A stretch of DNA of 48,564 nt from Clostridia bacterium (lineage in GTDB: Bacteria > Bacillota > Clostridia > Oscillospirales > Acutalibacteraceae): the NCBI GenBank assembly GCA_017626295.1, contig JAGAJB010000008.1:1-48564 (forward strand), given 5' to 3'. Under the pieces are notes generated by a model. The model saw only the letters and a list, made by a program, of their open reading frames with translations, did not search any database and was not told where the DNA came from. Both the position numbers and the translations under genes were made by a program. Shown here in pieces: positions 19,741 to 26,713 of this stretch (positions are counted from its first letter, which is position 1; each line of letters starts with the position of its first letter).

Positions 19741-21111
19741 TTATATTCTTCGATAGGACGGATTCATATTCAACGGGTCATCACCGAAAGGCTTTTTCTC
19801 TTCTTTGATAACAGGTTTAATAGGACGAGCCATACACATATAACGAACTTCGTCTGCGATATGGTCTTCACCTGTTGTATCTAAATCTTCCGGGTTAGTA
19901 TTAGAGAACTGCAGTTCGGGCATTGTTCTTATAAAACCTTTGCAGGTATTGAAAACATACATCATAGGGATACCGTTTTCATCAAAACTCAGCCTGTAAT
20001 GGACCTGCATCCAACCGGGAATACGTGTGTTATCACCGGGTGTGAAATAAATACCGTTTCTGTTAGCCGCCTCAACAATTGGTTCTCCGCGTGATGCATC
20101 CCATATAGACGGGTCAGCAACACCGATAATGTGTTTACCTTTCAGCCATCTGTGTTCGCGTTCAATTTCCGCTATCTTTTCAAATATCTTTTCGGGCGGC
20201 CATTTCACACCCTCATTGGGAGTTTTAGTGCAACCGTAAAGTTCAAGTATTCTGTAAAGTCTTCCGTCATAATCAACCGCCCACCAGGCACATGAAAACG
20301 GCGCCGCAAAACCGAAGTCAAAAGAACGATAAATAATCCAGTCTCGCGGTATTTCAAAGGGTGCAATAACGTGCGTGTTTAACCTATCCTCATAATGTTC
20401 GGGATAATCGCGGAACTCCTCAAAGAATTGTCCGTCAAATATATCCCAATTACCGAAACGGTGCGCCTGTCTGAGTTTTTCGGGCAACGAATCAAGAACT
20501 TTGACATATTCGGGGTTGGACCTCATAAGAACGTCATTATCATCAATCGTAGCGGGTATAAATGCATAATCTTCGGGGTCTTCACCTGCTTCGTATGCCT
20601 TCTTTATAAAAAGTCTTTTAAACCAGTTGTGACCTACACCACCGGGGTTTCCCGTAAAATACATACGCGGTTTAAAATCCGTTCTTGTAGTACGGTTCGA
20701 TGTCATTAAGAACTGAATCTGCGCAAATGTAAAATGGGTGCATTCTTCCACGCCTATAACGTCGTATTCTTGCCCCTGGTACTGATAAATATCTTTTTCA
20801 GCATCGCAATAACCAAGACGAATTCGTGAGCCGTTAGGAAAAATAAACGCTCTTTCGTTTTGCTTATAAGTTGCAATGCCGTGTAACTGTGCAAGCATTG
20901 GCAAAAGATGATTTTCACGTAGTTCAGGAAGTGTTTTTCGCAAAAGCAGTAACTTCAGACCGCTGTAATTCATAGCCAAAAGAATAAATTTTGTTCTGAG
21001 CGCCCATGATTTACCTCCGCCACGTGCTCCGCCGTAGCCTATAAACCTTTTTCTGCACTCAAAAAACTGCTGTTGTTTCGGATTAGGGGTTCCTATCTTC
21101 AATACTTTCAT
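19741..21111 (-). CDS. terL: Terminase large subunit
   Basis: This 456-residue protein has a Walker A motif at residues 28-35 (GARGGGKS) and a Walker B near residue 115 (YDVIGVEECTHF). The C-terminal RNase H-like nuclease has its acidic residues in FDFGFAAPF, GVADPSIWD and DHIADEVRYM. It is the packaging ATPase and nuclease that docks on the portal. The ATG overlaps the terS stop (TAAATG) and uses GGGGCGG as ribosome binding site, so the two subunits are coupled. No truncation is seen. Confidence 0.93.
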   Translation of the reverse strand: MKVLKIGTPNPKQQQFFECRKRFIGYGGARGGGKSWALRTKFILLAMNYSGLKLLLLRKTLPELRENHLLPMLAQLHGIATYKQNERAFIFPNGSRIRLGYCDAEKDIYQYQGQEYDVIGVEECTHFTFAQIQFLMTSNRTTRTDFKPRMYFTGNPGGVGHNWFKRLFIKKAYEAGEDPEDYAFIPATIDDNDVLMRSNPEYVKVLDSLPEKLRQAHRFGNWDIFDGQFFEEFRDYPEHYEDRLNTHVIAPFEIPRDWIIYRSFDFGFAAPFSCAWWAVDYDGRLYRILELYGCTKTPNEGVKWPPEKIFEKIAEIEREHRWLKGKHIIGVADPSIWDASRGEPIVEAANRNGIYFTPGDNTRIPGWMQVHYRLSFDENGIPMMYVFNTCKGFIRTMPELQFSNTNPEDLDTTGEDHIADEVRYMCMARPIKPVIKEEKKPFGDDPLNMNPSYRRI

Positions 21112-21603
21112 TTAACCGCCCCATCCTTTACCCTCTTCGGTGGCAAACTCGATACGAATATCGTCTTTATTTTCTTTCTCGCTGCCTTTAACGGTTTTAT
21201 CAAGTGCCTCAAGGGCTTTCAAAGCATTTTTAGCATCGAATTTATACTTTCCTTTTTGCACCATTTCGTGTCTGTTATAATCCCATTCTTCAACAGGAAC
21301 AGCGCTCATACAACGCTTAACAATTTCCATGCGCTGATGGGTAACAAAATCAGAACTTAAATTTAATTTTTCGACCGCTATTTTTTGTAAAACGCGCGTG
21401 TACGCGGCAATGTTAACATTTGTTAGCAAACGTGAAGCCTGCTGACGTGCCGATTCTTTCTTATATCCTGCAGCAATTGCCGCTGCAGTACCGTTGAAAT
21501 TCAACTCAATATAATACTCACAGAACTTCCGATGTTTTGCTTTTATTACTTTTTCAAGTTCTTCTTTTTCTTTCAGTAATCCTTCAAGTACTTTTTCATC
21601 CAT
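21112..21603 (-). CDS. terS: Terminase small subunit
   Basis: This 163-residue protein has an N-terminal helix and a terminase_2-type helix-turn-helix (KHRKFCEYYIELNFNGTAAA, then AGYKKESARQQASRLLTN). A charged C-terminal tail follows. It recognises the packaging site and activates TerL. It is the first gene after the promoter and terminator elements at 21621-21740, so it marks the start of the late operon. Its ribosome binding site is a modest TTGGTG. Confidence 0.88.
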   Translation of the reverse strand: MDEKVLEGLLKEKEELEKVIKAKHRKFCEYYIELNFNGTAAAIAAGYKKESARQQASRLLTNVNIAAYTRVLQKIAVEKLNLSSDFVTHQRMEIVKRCMSAVPVEEWDYNRHEMVQKGKYKFDAKNALKALEALDKTVKGSEKENKDDIRIEFATEEGKGWGG

Positions 21604-21620
21604 AATTCACCAACTTTTTT

Positions 21621-21654
21621 GTAAAAGGAAAACCCCACCTTTTCGGGTGGGGTT
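21621..21654 (-). terminator. Intrinsic terminator in the terS leader
   Basis: On the minus strand AACCCCACC pairs over 9 bp with GGTGGGGTT, with a 6-base loop, followed by TTCCTTTT. It lies between the late promoter element (21703-21740) and the terS ATG at 21603. Transcripts starting there must pass it to express the late operon. Confidence 0.8.
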
Positions 21655-21666
21655 GGCAGAAAGAAC

Positions 21667-21697
21667 GAAGGGTGTGGGGAGTGATTTCCACACCTTC
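21667..21697 (-). other. Second hairpin in the terS leader
   Basis: The minus strand reads GAAGGTGTGG, a loop, then CCCACACCCTTC, a ~10-bp stem with one bulge and no T-run. It begins within about 5 bases of the expected transcription start. Placed just before a terminator, it could be an antitermination RNA structure, a pause or attenuation element, or a protective 5' hairpin. Confidence 0.55.
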
Positions 21698-21702
21698 ATT
21701 GA

Positions 21703-21740
21703 TTTCATTATATCACGAAAAAATGAATTTATATGCTTAT
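21703..21740 (-). promoter_or_regulatory. Putative phage late promoter, copy 1 (terS operon)
   Basis: On the minus strand ATAAGCATATAAA lies 15 bases upstream of GTGATATAATGAAA. The TATAAT at 712-707 (in 21.7 kb numbering) is a perfect -10, while the -35 position shows GCATAT instead of TTGACA. The element overlaps the stop codon of the gene at 21737 and matches the copy at 452-489 at 32 of 38 positions. The poor -35 and the conserved upstream box suggest use of a phage activator. Confidence 0.7.
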
Positions 21741-22084
21741 TTTTTGTGTTTGTTCAATTCAATAAAAAACAATTTACGGCGTAATCTGAACCCTTCGCAA
21801 TACATAGGAACGTTCATACGGTCGTAGGCCGTGCCCTCTGTTACATTTTGCAAAAGGTACTTAACTATACCAGGGCAGTCACTGCAGGCAACTTTTGCGC
21901 AATGTTCTATCAGTTCAATTTTTGTTTTTAAATCTGCCGCTTCTGTGCCGTCTTTATCCACTGCGCCGGAACCCGACAAATACTGCGCCCTGAGTTGTAT
22001 AAACTCGGAATACTGCCGAGCGAAAGCCGCTAATTCTTGATAACGAGCCTTTGACATTCCGTATTTCTTATAATTCACCTTCAT
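21737..22084 (-). CDS. Phage protein preceding the late operon, possible late regulator
   Basis: This 115-residue protein starts at ATG 22084 (MKVNYKKYGMSKARYQEL), with AGGCAGGG upstream. The C-terminal half has a Cys pair (CAKVACSDC) and a stretch YLLQNVTEGTAYDRM, ending CEGFRLRRKLFFIEL. Small proteins of this pattern often lie just before terminase genes in gut Firmicutes phages, and the region recalls a DNA-binding helix pair. Its stop codon overlaps the late promoter element. A role as late transcription activator is an inference from position only. Confidence 0.6.
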   Translation of the reverse strand: MKVNYKKYGMSKARYQELAAFARQYSEFIQLRAQYLSGSGAVDKDGTEAADLKTKIELIEHCAKVACSDCPGIVKYLLQNVTEGTAYDRMNVPMYCEGFRLRRKLFFIELNKHKK

Positions 22085-22103
22085 TATATCGTCCCTGCCT
22101 TTC

Positions 22104-22961
22104 TTAATTTTTGTACCACAAAGAGCCCTGCAGCCATTCGTCATCGTCAGGCGGCAAGTTCAGGTCTCTTGAATTTATTTTTCGTTTTACTCTATCGTCA
22201 AACTCCGCGAAAGAGGTTGAATAGAACGATAGTTCTGCATCTTTGCGACAGAGAAAAAGTCTTATGTAATCAAAACCGTTTGTTGTGTTGGTGTAGCACA
22301 GGCTATCATCAAGAACAAGGAAGTAATCATTAAAACGTCTGTCGATTAAATCCTGGCAGTTCCAGTTATCACTGTAATCGTGAACGGTTTTCGTGGTTAT
22401 AAAGTGTTCGCGCTCTTCGGGTTGCACGTGATTTCTGCTGCAACTCCATCTTTTGTACTGAAGGTGCTGTTTTTGGGTATAGTTCACCAAATCCATAACA
22501 CCGAACTCTGAAAACTGCAGACTATCAGCGTTAGCGTAACCCATACCCCAGCATTTTTCGATTTCTTCGCGTGTATATCCGCCGTTGTTTATAAAAGCGT
22601 GAATATGAAATCTGTTTGCCTCCTCAATTGAATAGGCAAACTTCAATTCAACACCATTTTTCTTGTATAAGCGTTTTAATCTTCGGGTAAAATTTATAAA
22701 GAGTCTGCGTGCATCCGCAACAGTATCGGGTAAATAAACATCCGAGAAATCAAACCCCATTTTATAATCATTACCGGTGTAATTAGCGTGAATCAGTCTT
22801 CTGAATCTGCGTTCCGCTGCCTGTTGGTTTAAAATTTCCTGCATTTCACTTGTAGGCCTGTATTTCCTTTTTCTTGCACGTGGCTTTTTGAAAGTAGGGA
22901 AAACCTCAACTTCGGCATACTGCCCTGTGAAAATTATTTTTTCTCTGTATCTTGCCGACAT
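22104..22961 (-). CDS. HUH replication initiator (rolling-circle replication-associated protein)
   Basis: This is a 285-residue protein from ATG 22961, preceded by AAAGGAGTAGGGAG; an ATG 15 codons upstream sits inside a hairpin loop. The HUH motif is RFHIHAF (His119, His121) and the catalytic-tyrosine motif is VNYTQKQ (Tyr161, Lys164), followed by RWSCSRN. This order is typical of the rolling-circle Rep proteins found in gut Firmicutes phages and plasmids. It would nick one strand at an origin and attach to the 5' end. It ends the early operon, and no helicase, primase or polymerase gene is visible in the prophage, so it is probably the main replication protein. Confidence 0.82.
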   Translation of the reverse strand: MSARYREKIIFTGQYAEVEVFPTFKKPRARKRKYRPTSEMQEILNQQAAERRFRRLIHANYTGNDYKMGFDFSDVYLPDTVADARRLFINFTRRLKRLYKKNGVELKFAYSIEEANRFHIHAFINNGGYTREEIEKCWGMGYANADSLQFSEFGVMDLVNYTQKQHLQYKRWSCSRNHVQPEEREHFITTKTVHDYSDNWNCQDLIDRRFNDYFLVLDDSLCYTNTTNGFDYIRLFLCRKDAELSFYSTSFAEFDDRVKRKINSRDLNLPPDDDEWLQGSLWYKN

Positions 22962-22991
22962 CTCCCTACTCCTTTCTGCTTTCTCTATATA

Positions 22992-23016
22992 TGCAGGGGA
23001 ACACATTTCCCCTGCA
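22992..23016 (-). promoter_or_regulatory. Hairpin upstream of the rep start
   Basis: On the minus strand TGCAGGGGA and TCCCCTGCA form a perfect 9-bp stem around a 7-base loop that holds an in-frame ATG. The stem contains AGGGGA, a possible ribosome binding site for that ATG. The downstream ATG at 22961 with AAAGGAG is the better start, so the hairpin is probably a leader element that controls rep translation. Confidence 0.55.
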
Positions 23017-23271
23017 CCCCCTTTGAATACAAAATTCTTATTATTTTAGGGAAAAAAAACGAGCTTCGCAAACAACACCTTTATTCTTCTATAAAAAATG
23101 GTTGTTAAGTTAAGTTATTCTTACAAGCCTAAAGCGGCAAGCGCCGCAATTTTAAAAAATGTATATATAATACTTATATATAGAGAATTAAAAATCTCAT
23201 TTCCGCTGTCTTCTTGAGGCAGCAGAAATCAAACTTTTAATTGTTCCCCGAGTTTCCTCGGGGATGTTTTT
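23017..23271. other. Non-coding region upstream of rep, candidate replication origin
   Basis: These 255 bases carry no gene. They hold an AT-rich core at 23160-23183 (TATATATAATACTTATATAT), a small GC hairpin at 23131-23144 (GCGGC, AAGC, GCCGC) and the direct repeat TTAAGTTAAGTTA near 23109. A hairpin at 23205-23223 has a stem of 8 pairs, including three G-T, around TCTTCTTGAG. TTCTTGA resembles the CTTGATA nick sites of pC194/phiX174-type Rep proteins. Position next to a HUH rep gene makes this the best origin candidate; the nick site is a guess. Confidence 0.45.
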
Positions 23272-23273
23272 TT
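23246..23273 (+). terminator. Plus-strand terminator-like hairpin
   Basis: CCCCGAG, a TTTC loop, CTCGGGG and then a T-rich tail (GATGTTTTTTT) form a strong intrinsic terminator on the plus strand, next to the stop codon of the minus gene at 23272. No plus-strand gene lies upstream. It may block antisense transcription into the early operon, or be part of the origin. Confidence 0.65.
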
Positions 23274-23742
23274 AATATATCTTGTTCGGGTGTCGCTGTC
23301 TGAGTTTTTCCTGCAGTTCGGGCGAAAGTTCCGAAAAAGGTTTACGGTTCCGCTGTTTTTTGTGCTTTTGGTTTTTAAAATATACCTCTTTCACAGATAC
23401 ACCACCGGGACCGATTATTGTATACTTTCTGCCGACGTTGTTTAAGCCTTCGTATATACACTTATACCAACTTATCGTGTGCTTTTCTTTATCGATAACC
23501 GCATAGTTTTCAAATTGAATCTCCCCTTCTAAACCCGGAGCCAAACATAACCCCAGTCCAAAAAGGTTAAGTGCTTCTAAAATATCTGCACCATTAACTT
23601 TATCTGTACAGGCAAGTTCTTTCATTTGCTGAGATAAAAACCTGTCCAAAAGCATTGAATTATATGTATGGTCGGTAGGATCTCTTTTTACAGCCTTCTG
23701 CACACGTTCAAGGGTAACCGTACCGAGAATATCATTACTCAT
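23272..23742 (-). CDS. Hypothetical phage protein
   Basis: This 156-residue protein is not recognised. It starts MSNDILGTVTLERVQKAVKRD and ends with a very basic tail (KNQKHKKQRNRKPF, then PELQEKLRQRHPNKIY), which suggests nucleic-acid contact. GGGGAG lies 9 bases before the ATG, and the start overlaps the upstream gene by 8 bases, so it belongs to the early operon. It is the last gene before the putative origin and rep. Confidence 0.6.
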   Translation of the reverse strand: MSNDILGTVTLERVQKAVKRDPTDHTYNSMLLDRFLSQQMKELACTDKVNGADILEALNLFGLGLCLAPGLEGEIQFENYAVIDKEKHTISWYKCIYEGLNNVGRKYTIIGPGGVSVKEVYFKNQKHKKQRNRKPFSELSPELQEKLRQRHPNKIY

Positions 23743-23929
23743 TTGTGTTTATCTCCCCTTTCAGATGCAGCAGCGACGTTCCCTCGAAATTAACCTTTAA
23801 ATCGAAAGTGAAGTTTCCTTCTGTGGGCTTGTCCGGGAACTTGCTTTGGTATATACGCTCAAAAATCTGTTTGCATATCTTATCGTGGTTATTAAACTCA
23901 GGGAGACAACGGATTTCGTTCAGTGTCAT
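23735..23929 (-). CDS. Small hypothetical phage protein
   Basis: This 64-residue protein (MTLNEIRCLPEFNNHDKICK...) has no family I recognise. It overlaps both neighbours by a few bases (4 bases with the upstream gene, 8 with the downstream gene), the pattern of translationally coupled early genes. GGTGACG precedes the ATG. Confidence 0.55.
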   Translation of the reverse strand: MTLNEIRCLPEFNNHDKICKQIFERIYQSKFPDKPTEGNFTFDLKVNFEGTSLLHLKGEINTNE

Positions 23930-24354
23930 AAGTCGTCACCGTCTGATTTAAAGTGAGAAGTAAAATTCTCATAAGTAGGATTCTCGATATAGGTTGTTAT
24001 ACTTTTTCTTACTACTGAAATACATTCCCTTAATGCATTTTTAATTTGCTCAAGTGTATCGGAATCAGAAACATCAACGTAATGTCCGAAATACGTATTG
24101 TAACAGCTTGCCATAAAACCTTTTTCGGTTGGTTGAAAAACACGTAAATGACAAAGTGCCTTGAAACCTACAGATACGCCAACAACATTTTCCTTCACCA
24201 CTATTTCTGTATCATCAACAGCAAAAATGGAGTTTTCGGTAATTTGTTGATGCCGCCGCAAATCATCAAAGGTATCTATATCTTCAAAACCTATACTGAT
24301 TTTAATTTTCTTTTGTTCTTTTTCGTTTATCCATATATCAAAGTTTCTCACCAT
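23926..24354 (-). CDS. Hypothetical phage protein
   Basis: This 142-residue protein is not recognised. ATG 24354 is taken as the start; a GTG two codons upstream is an alternative, and TAGGTG lies just before. The protein has mixed alpha/beta character with no membrane segment or cysteine cluster. The start overlaps the upstream gene by 17 bases, which is long for a phage operon and supports coupling. Confidence 0.55.
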   Translation of the reverse strand: MVRNFDIWINEKEQKKIKISIGFEDIDTFDDLRRHQQITENSIFAVDDTEIVVKENVVGVSVGFKALCHLRVFQPTEKGFMASCYNTYFGHYVDVSDSDTLEQIKNALRECISVVRKSITTYIENPTYENFTSHFKSDGDDL

Positions 24355-24895
24355 ATTCACCTACTCTCTCAACAGTACCCTCTATAACAGAAAGACACAT
24401 CGGACAACCTTTGTATTCACACTGTGCATAAGGGTCTGCATCGGTATATTCGAAACCACAGCGAGAACATTTGAATGTAACAGACGTAGAATCACGTTCA
24501 ACAATCCATTTTGCAAATTGCTTTAAATTCTCAACTTCAAGATTGGGAATCATTTTTCTGAGTTCTTTAAAAATATAATTCTTCTTTATTTTGAAAACTT
24601 TATATTTTATATGTTTAATTATTTTTTTTGCAGACTTTTTCAGTTTCAACCTTAGGCAATCTTCTTCTTGCGTATATTCCCTCCACTCTTTCTGAAACTC
24701 GCTTGAATTCTTTGAAAGGATTTCGAAAACAATGGCTGTATTTACTTGATATATCGTTTCGGGCTTTGTGATATACCAACCCTCACCGAGCAAATAATTT
24801 TTCAAGAAATATAACGCTTTCTGTGGTTCTAAAGGTGGGTCACACATCCCACAATCAACCGCTTCATTTTCAAGCCAATCTGTGAATTTCTGCAC
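24338..24895 (-). CDS. Hypothetical protein with C-terminal zinc ribbon
   Basis: This is a 185-residue protein from GTG 24895 (AAGGCGG upstream). The N-terminal half is helical and the middle is Lys-rich (KLKKSAKKIIKHIKYKVFKIKK, seen as two basic blocks). The C-terminus has CSRCGF and CEYKGCPMC, a four-cysteine zinc ribbon. Such ribbons occur in small phage proteins that bind nucleic acid or partner enzymes. The gene starts in the fragment left by the junction described at 24898-25016. Confidence 0.6.
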   Translation of the reverse strand: MQKFTDWLENEAVDCGMCDPPLEPQKALYFLKNYLLGEGWYITKPETIYQVNTAIVFEILSKNSSEFQKEWREYTQEEDCLRLKLKKSAKKIIKHIKYKVFKIKKNYIFKELRKMIPNLEVENLKQFAKWIVERDSTSVTFKCSRCGFEYTDADPYAQCEYKGCPMCLSVIEGTVERVGEYGEKL

Positions 24896-24897
24896 AA

Positions 24898-25016
24898 TTA
24901 TTCACCCGCCTTTTTATACCAAGGTTTAAAGTTTTGAATTTTTTCAAGAGGTAACTGTGAATAACACCGTCAAAATCAAATACAATTGTTTGTTTCATTA
25001 CTTTATTTTCAGCCAT
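24898..25016 (-). pseudogene. Fused remnants: HAD-like N-terminus joined to the 3' end of another gene
   Basis: From ATG 25016 (GGGAGTG upstream) the frame reads MAENKVMKQTIVFDFDGVIH, the DxD motif start of a HAD-family phosphatase common in phages, and stops making HAD sense after ~22 residues. A second frame from about 24957 to a stop at 24900 reads LPLEKIQNFKPWYKKAGE, which looks like the natural C-terminus of a different small phage protein. The two are joined near 24955. A deletion or illegitimate recombination removed the middle of both genes. The fused frame would give a 48-residue peptide with no expected activity. Confidence 0.7.
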
Positions 25017-25018
25017 AT

Positions 25019-25309
25019 TCACACTCCCAACATATTAGTGATGTAGGATAACTCCTCACATAGTTTACTAAGACGTTTGACGGTAAAACTTAATACATCG
25101 CGGAAACATTCCGGATTATTCTTATCCTCATTCATCGGTTCACCTTTTGCAAAAAGATGCTGATTAATTCTCTGTGCAATAACTAGTGCATCAGTTGATA
25201 AACACGCTGCCGTATTCATCATATCGGTTAATGATTCCGATATGGGATTCATTTCTCCGGCGCATATCATATTTTCGGTTTCTTTCATTGCATAATTTTT
25301 TTCATTCAT
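25019..25309 (-). CDS. Hypothetical phage protein
   Basis: This 96-residue protein from ATG 25309 (MNEKNYAMKETENM) has AAAGGA 8 bases before. It is helical with two Met-rich stretches and no known domain. It overlaps the end of the preceding small gene by 8 bases. Function unknown. Confidence 0.6.
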   Translation of the reverse strand: MNEKNYAMKETENMICAGEMNPISESLTDMMNTAACLSTDALVIAQRINQHLFAKGEPMNEDKNNPECFRDVLSFTVKRLSKLCEELSYITNMLGV

Positions 25310-25448
25310 AATTTTTTTCCTTTCTGCATTTATCTGCTTTTTTCCAAACTTGGTATAAAGCATAAGCAAGTGGTTTTTGTACGTATTTTAATTTTTGGGC
25401 TCTTTCATACTCGACCTGGAGCATTTCAATTGCTTGTTCAAGTGTTAT
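25302..25448 (-). CDS. Small helical phage protein, possible ATA start
   Basis: The frame reads (ATA)TLEQAIEMLQVEYERAQK and ends KADKCRKEKNYE, 48 residues. An internal ATG at 25424 gives 40 residues but has no ribosome binding site and cuts a helix that looks complete. The ATA at 25448 overlaps the stop of the upstream gene (AATAA) in the place where ATGA overlaps normally lie, with GGCAGGTG 8 bases before. No ATG, GTG or TTG is available in between. Small proteins of this type (YERAQKLKYVQKPLAYALYQ) are common in Firmicutes phages. Start choice is uncertain; coding is likely. Confidence 0.6.
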   Translation of the reverse strand: MTLEQAIEMLQVEYERAQKLKYVQKPLAYALYQVWKKADKCRKEKNYE

Positions 25449-25795
25449 TTCGTGTCACCTGCCTCATTATTCGCCTCTGTAGCAAGTGGCACTCTATAGC
25501 AGTAGTTATAATCCGCATCACGAAGAGGGTCAAAATGAAGTCTTTTATCTACACCGCAAGGTTTAACGCTCATAACAATATGACCGGGTAAACAATACTG
25601 ATCGTCATCCAGAATGTAATCGATATATACAAGACAACTACGGCCGGTATATTCTTTCTTTTCCGGGTCGTATTCATTAAGAGCCAATAAATCGTTCTCG
25701 TGAAAATCACGGTCGTTTTTTCTGATTTCGAATGTTTTCTTACCCGAAATAACATTATTAAAATGTTCCGGGTGTTCTTTAAGTGCGTGAATCAT
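25445..25795 (-). CDS. DUF3850 (ASCH/PUA-like) protein
   Basis: This 116-residue protein matches the DUF3850 pattern: HPEHFNNVISGKKTFEIRKND, quoted as HPEHFNNVISGKK and FEIRKND, then LLALNEYDPEKKEYTGR and an IVMSVKP strand. The family has a PUA/ASCH-like fold that probably binds RNA or modified nucleotides. Its role in phages is not known. GGAGTGATAAGGA precedes the ATG. Confidence 0.8.
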   Translation of the reverse strand: MIHALKEHPEHFNNVISGKKTFEIRKNDRDFHENDLLALNEYDPEKKEYTGRSCLVYIDYILDDDQYCLPGHIVMSVKPCGVDKRLHFDPLRDADYNYCYRVPLATEANNEAGDTK

Positions 25796-25809
25796 TCCTT
25801 ATCACTCCT

Positions 25810-26040
25810 TTATTTGTTTTTCTTTCTGAAATTCACGATAAATATAAAATCATCTTCATTTTCTACTAATTCATCAAGTTCAGGTTCAACAATACGGTCT
25901 TTATATGAAGTTCGTCCCGGATACGATAAATCAAATGTGTACACAACTTCGTAATCGTTAAAAGTGGTTTTTTCTACACATAAAATTTTCACTTTTAAAC
26001 CAACTTCATCACACTTTTTTTGTAAACTTTCTTTAGTCAT
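25810..26040 (-). CDS. Hypothetical phage protein
   Basis: This 76-residue acidic protein (MTKESLQKKCDEVGLKVKIL...) is not recognised. GGGGAGTG precedes the ATG, and the start overlaps the stop of the upstream HExxH gene by 4 bases (ATGA). No membrane segment or cysteine cluster is present. Confidence 0.55.
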   Translation of the reverse strand: MTKESLQKKCDEVGLKVKILCVEKTTFNDYEVVYTFDLSYPGRTSYKDRIVEPELDELVENEDDFIFIVNFRKKNK

Positions 26041-26342
26041 TTCGTATCACTCCCCTCTTTAAACATATCGGGGTTATCAACGAACACCGCATACAGAGCG
26101 TTTGCGATCTCGTCTATCTTTTTTTCATCGTGCTCACTATATCCTAAGTGCGAAAATATACCGTGTATCATTTCATGTACGAAATCGGCTTCCATTTTGC
26201 CCTTTGAAGCAGGACAAACTCTGATAATAAGGTCGTTGTATAAGATTTCACCGGAATAATTTACACTTCCCAGCGCAAGTTTGTCCGTTATTTCAACAGA
26301 ATAAATTTTTCCGCCGATTTTTATTTTTTCAGGTATCTTCAA
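26037..26342 (-). CDS. Small HExxH metallopeptidase-like phage protein
   Basis: This 101-residue protein has the zinc motif HEMIH at residues 56-60 and a third-ligand candidate Glu in KKIDEIANALY at about residue 78, the layout of short HExxH proteins related to ImmA/IrrE or SprT-like families. The start is TTG at 26342, overlapping the upstream stop (TTGA), with GAGGGGTG before it; no ATG exists in frame at the right place. Substrate unknown. ImmA-like proteins cut phage repressors, but this one lies far from the repressor and that role is only a possibility. Confidence 0.72.
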   Translation of the reverse strand: MKIPEKIKIGGKIYSVEITDKLALGSVNYSGEILYNDLIIRVCPASKGKMEADFVHEMIHGIFSHLGYSEHDEKKIDEIANALYAVFVDNPDMFKEGSDTK

Positions 26343-26713
26343 CTTTCATCACCCCTCATTTCCTTTAACTTCTGCTCGGCTTGTTCTTTGGTGAAGAATA
26401 CGGTTTTACCGATTTCTTTATAATACTCAAACCCGCCCATATCATCTTGCGGTGGGTCGTAACAACTAACGAAAAAACCTTGTGTACATACATCGGTCAC
26501 TTTGTTTTTAGAAATGAAATCGCCCTCGTCGTCTTCGCAAACAAAATACACCGTATCTCCAACCTTACAGGGAGGGCACAGAACACCATTTTCAATAAGG
26601 TAGTCGGCATTATCTAAAATAGCATCCTCATAATCTGTAATACATTTACGTTCACAATTTTCGTCCGCTTTTTTTAGTAAATCAGCCAGCCTATCTCTCG
26701 TTTCATTCACCAT
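26339..26713 (-). CDS. Conserved small phage protein (VGDTVYF type)
   Basis: This is a 124-residue protein from ATG 26713 (AAGGAG 8 bases before). The sequence CPPCKVGDTVYFV, then IGKTVFFTKEQAEQKLKE near the C-terminus, is the pattern of a common small phage protein whose function is unknown. The start overlaps the upstream Cys-rich gene by 11 bases. Confidence 0.65.
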   Translation of the reverse strand: MVNETRDRLADLLKKADENCERKCITDYEDAILDNADYLIENGVLCPPCKVGDTVYFVCEDDEGDFISKNKVTDVCTQGFFVSCYDPPQDDMGGFEYYKEIGKTVFFTKEQAEQKLKEMRGDES

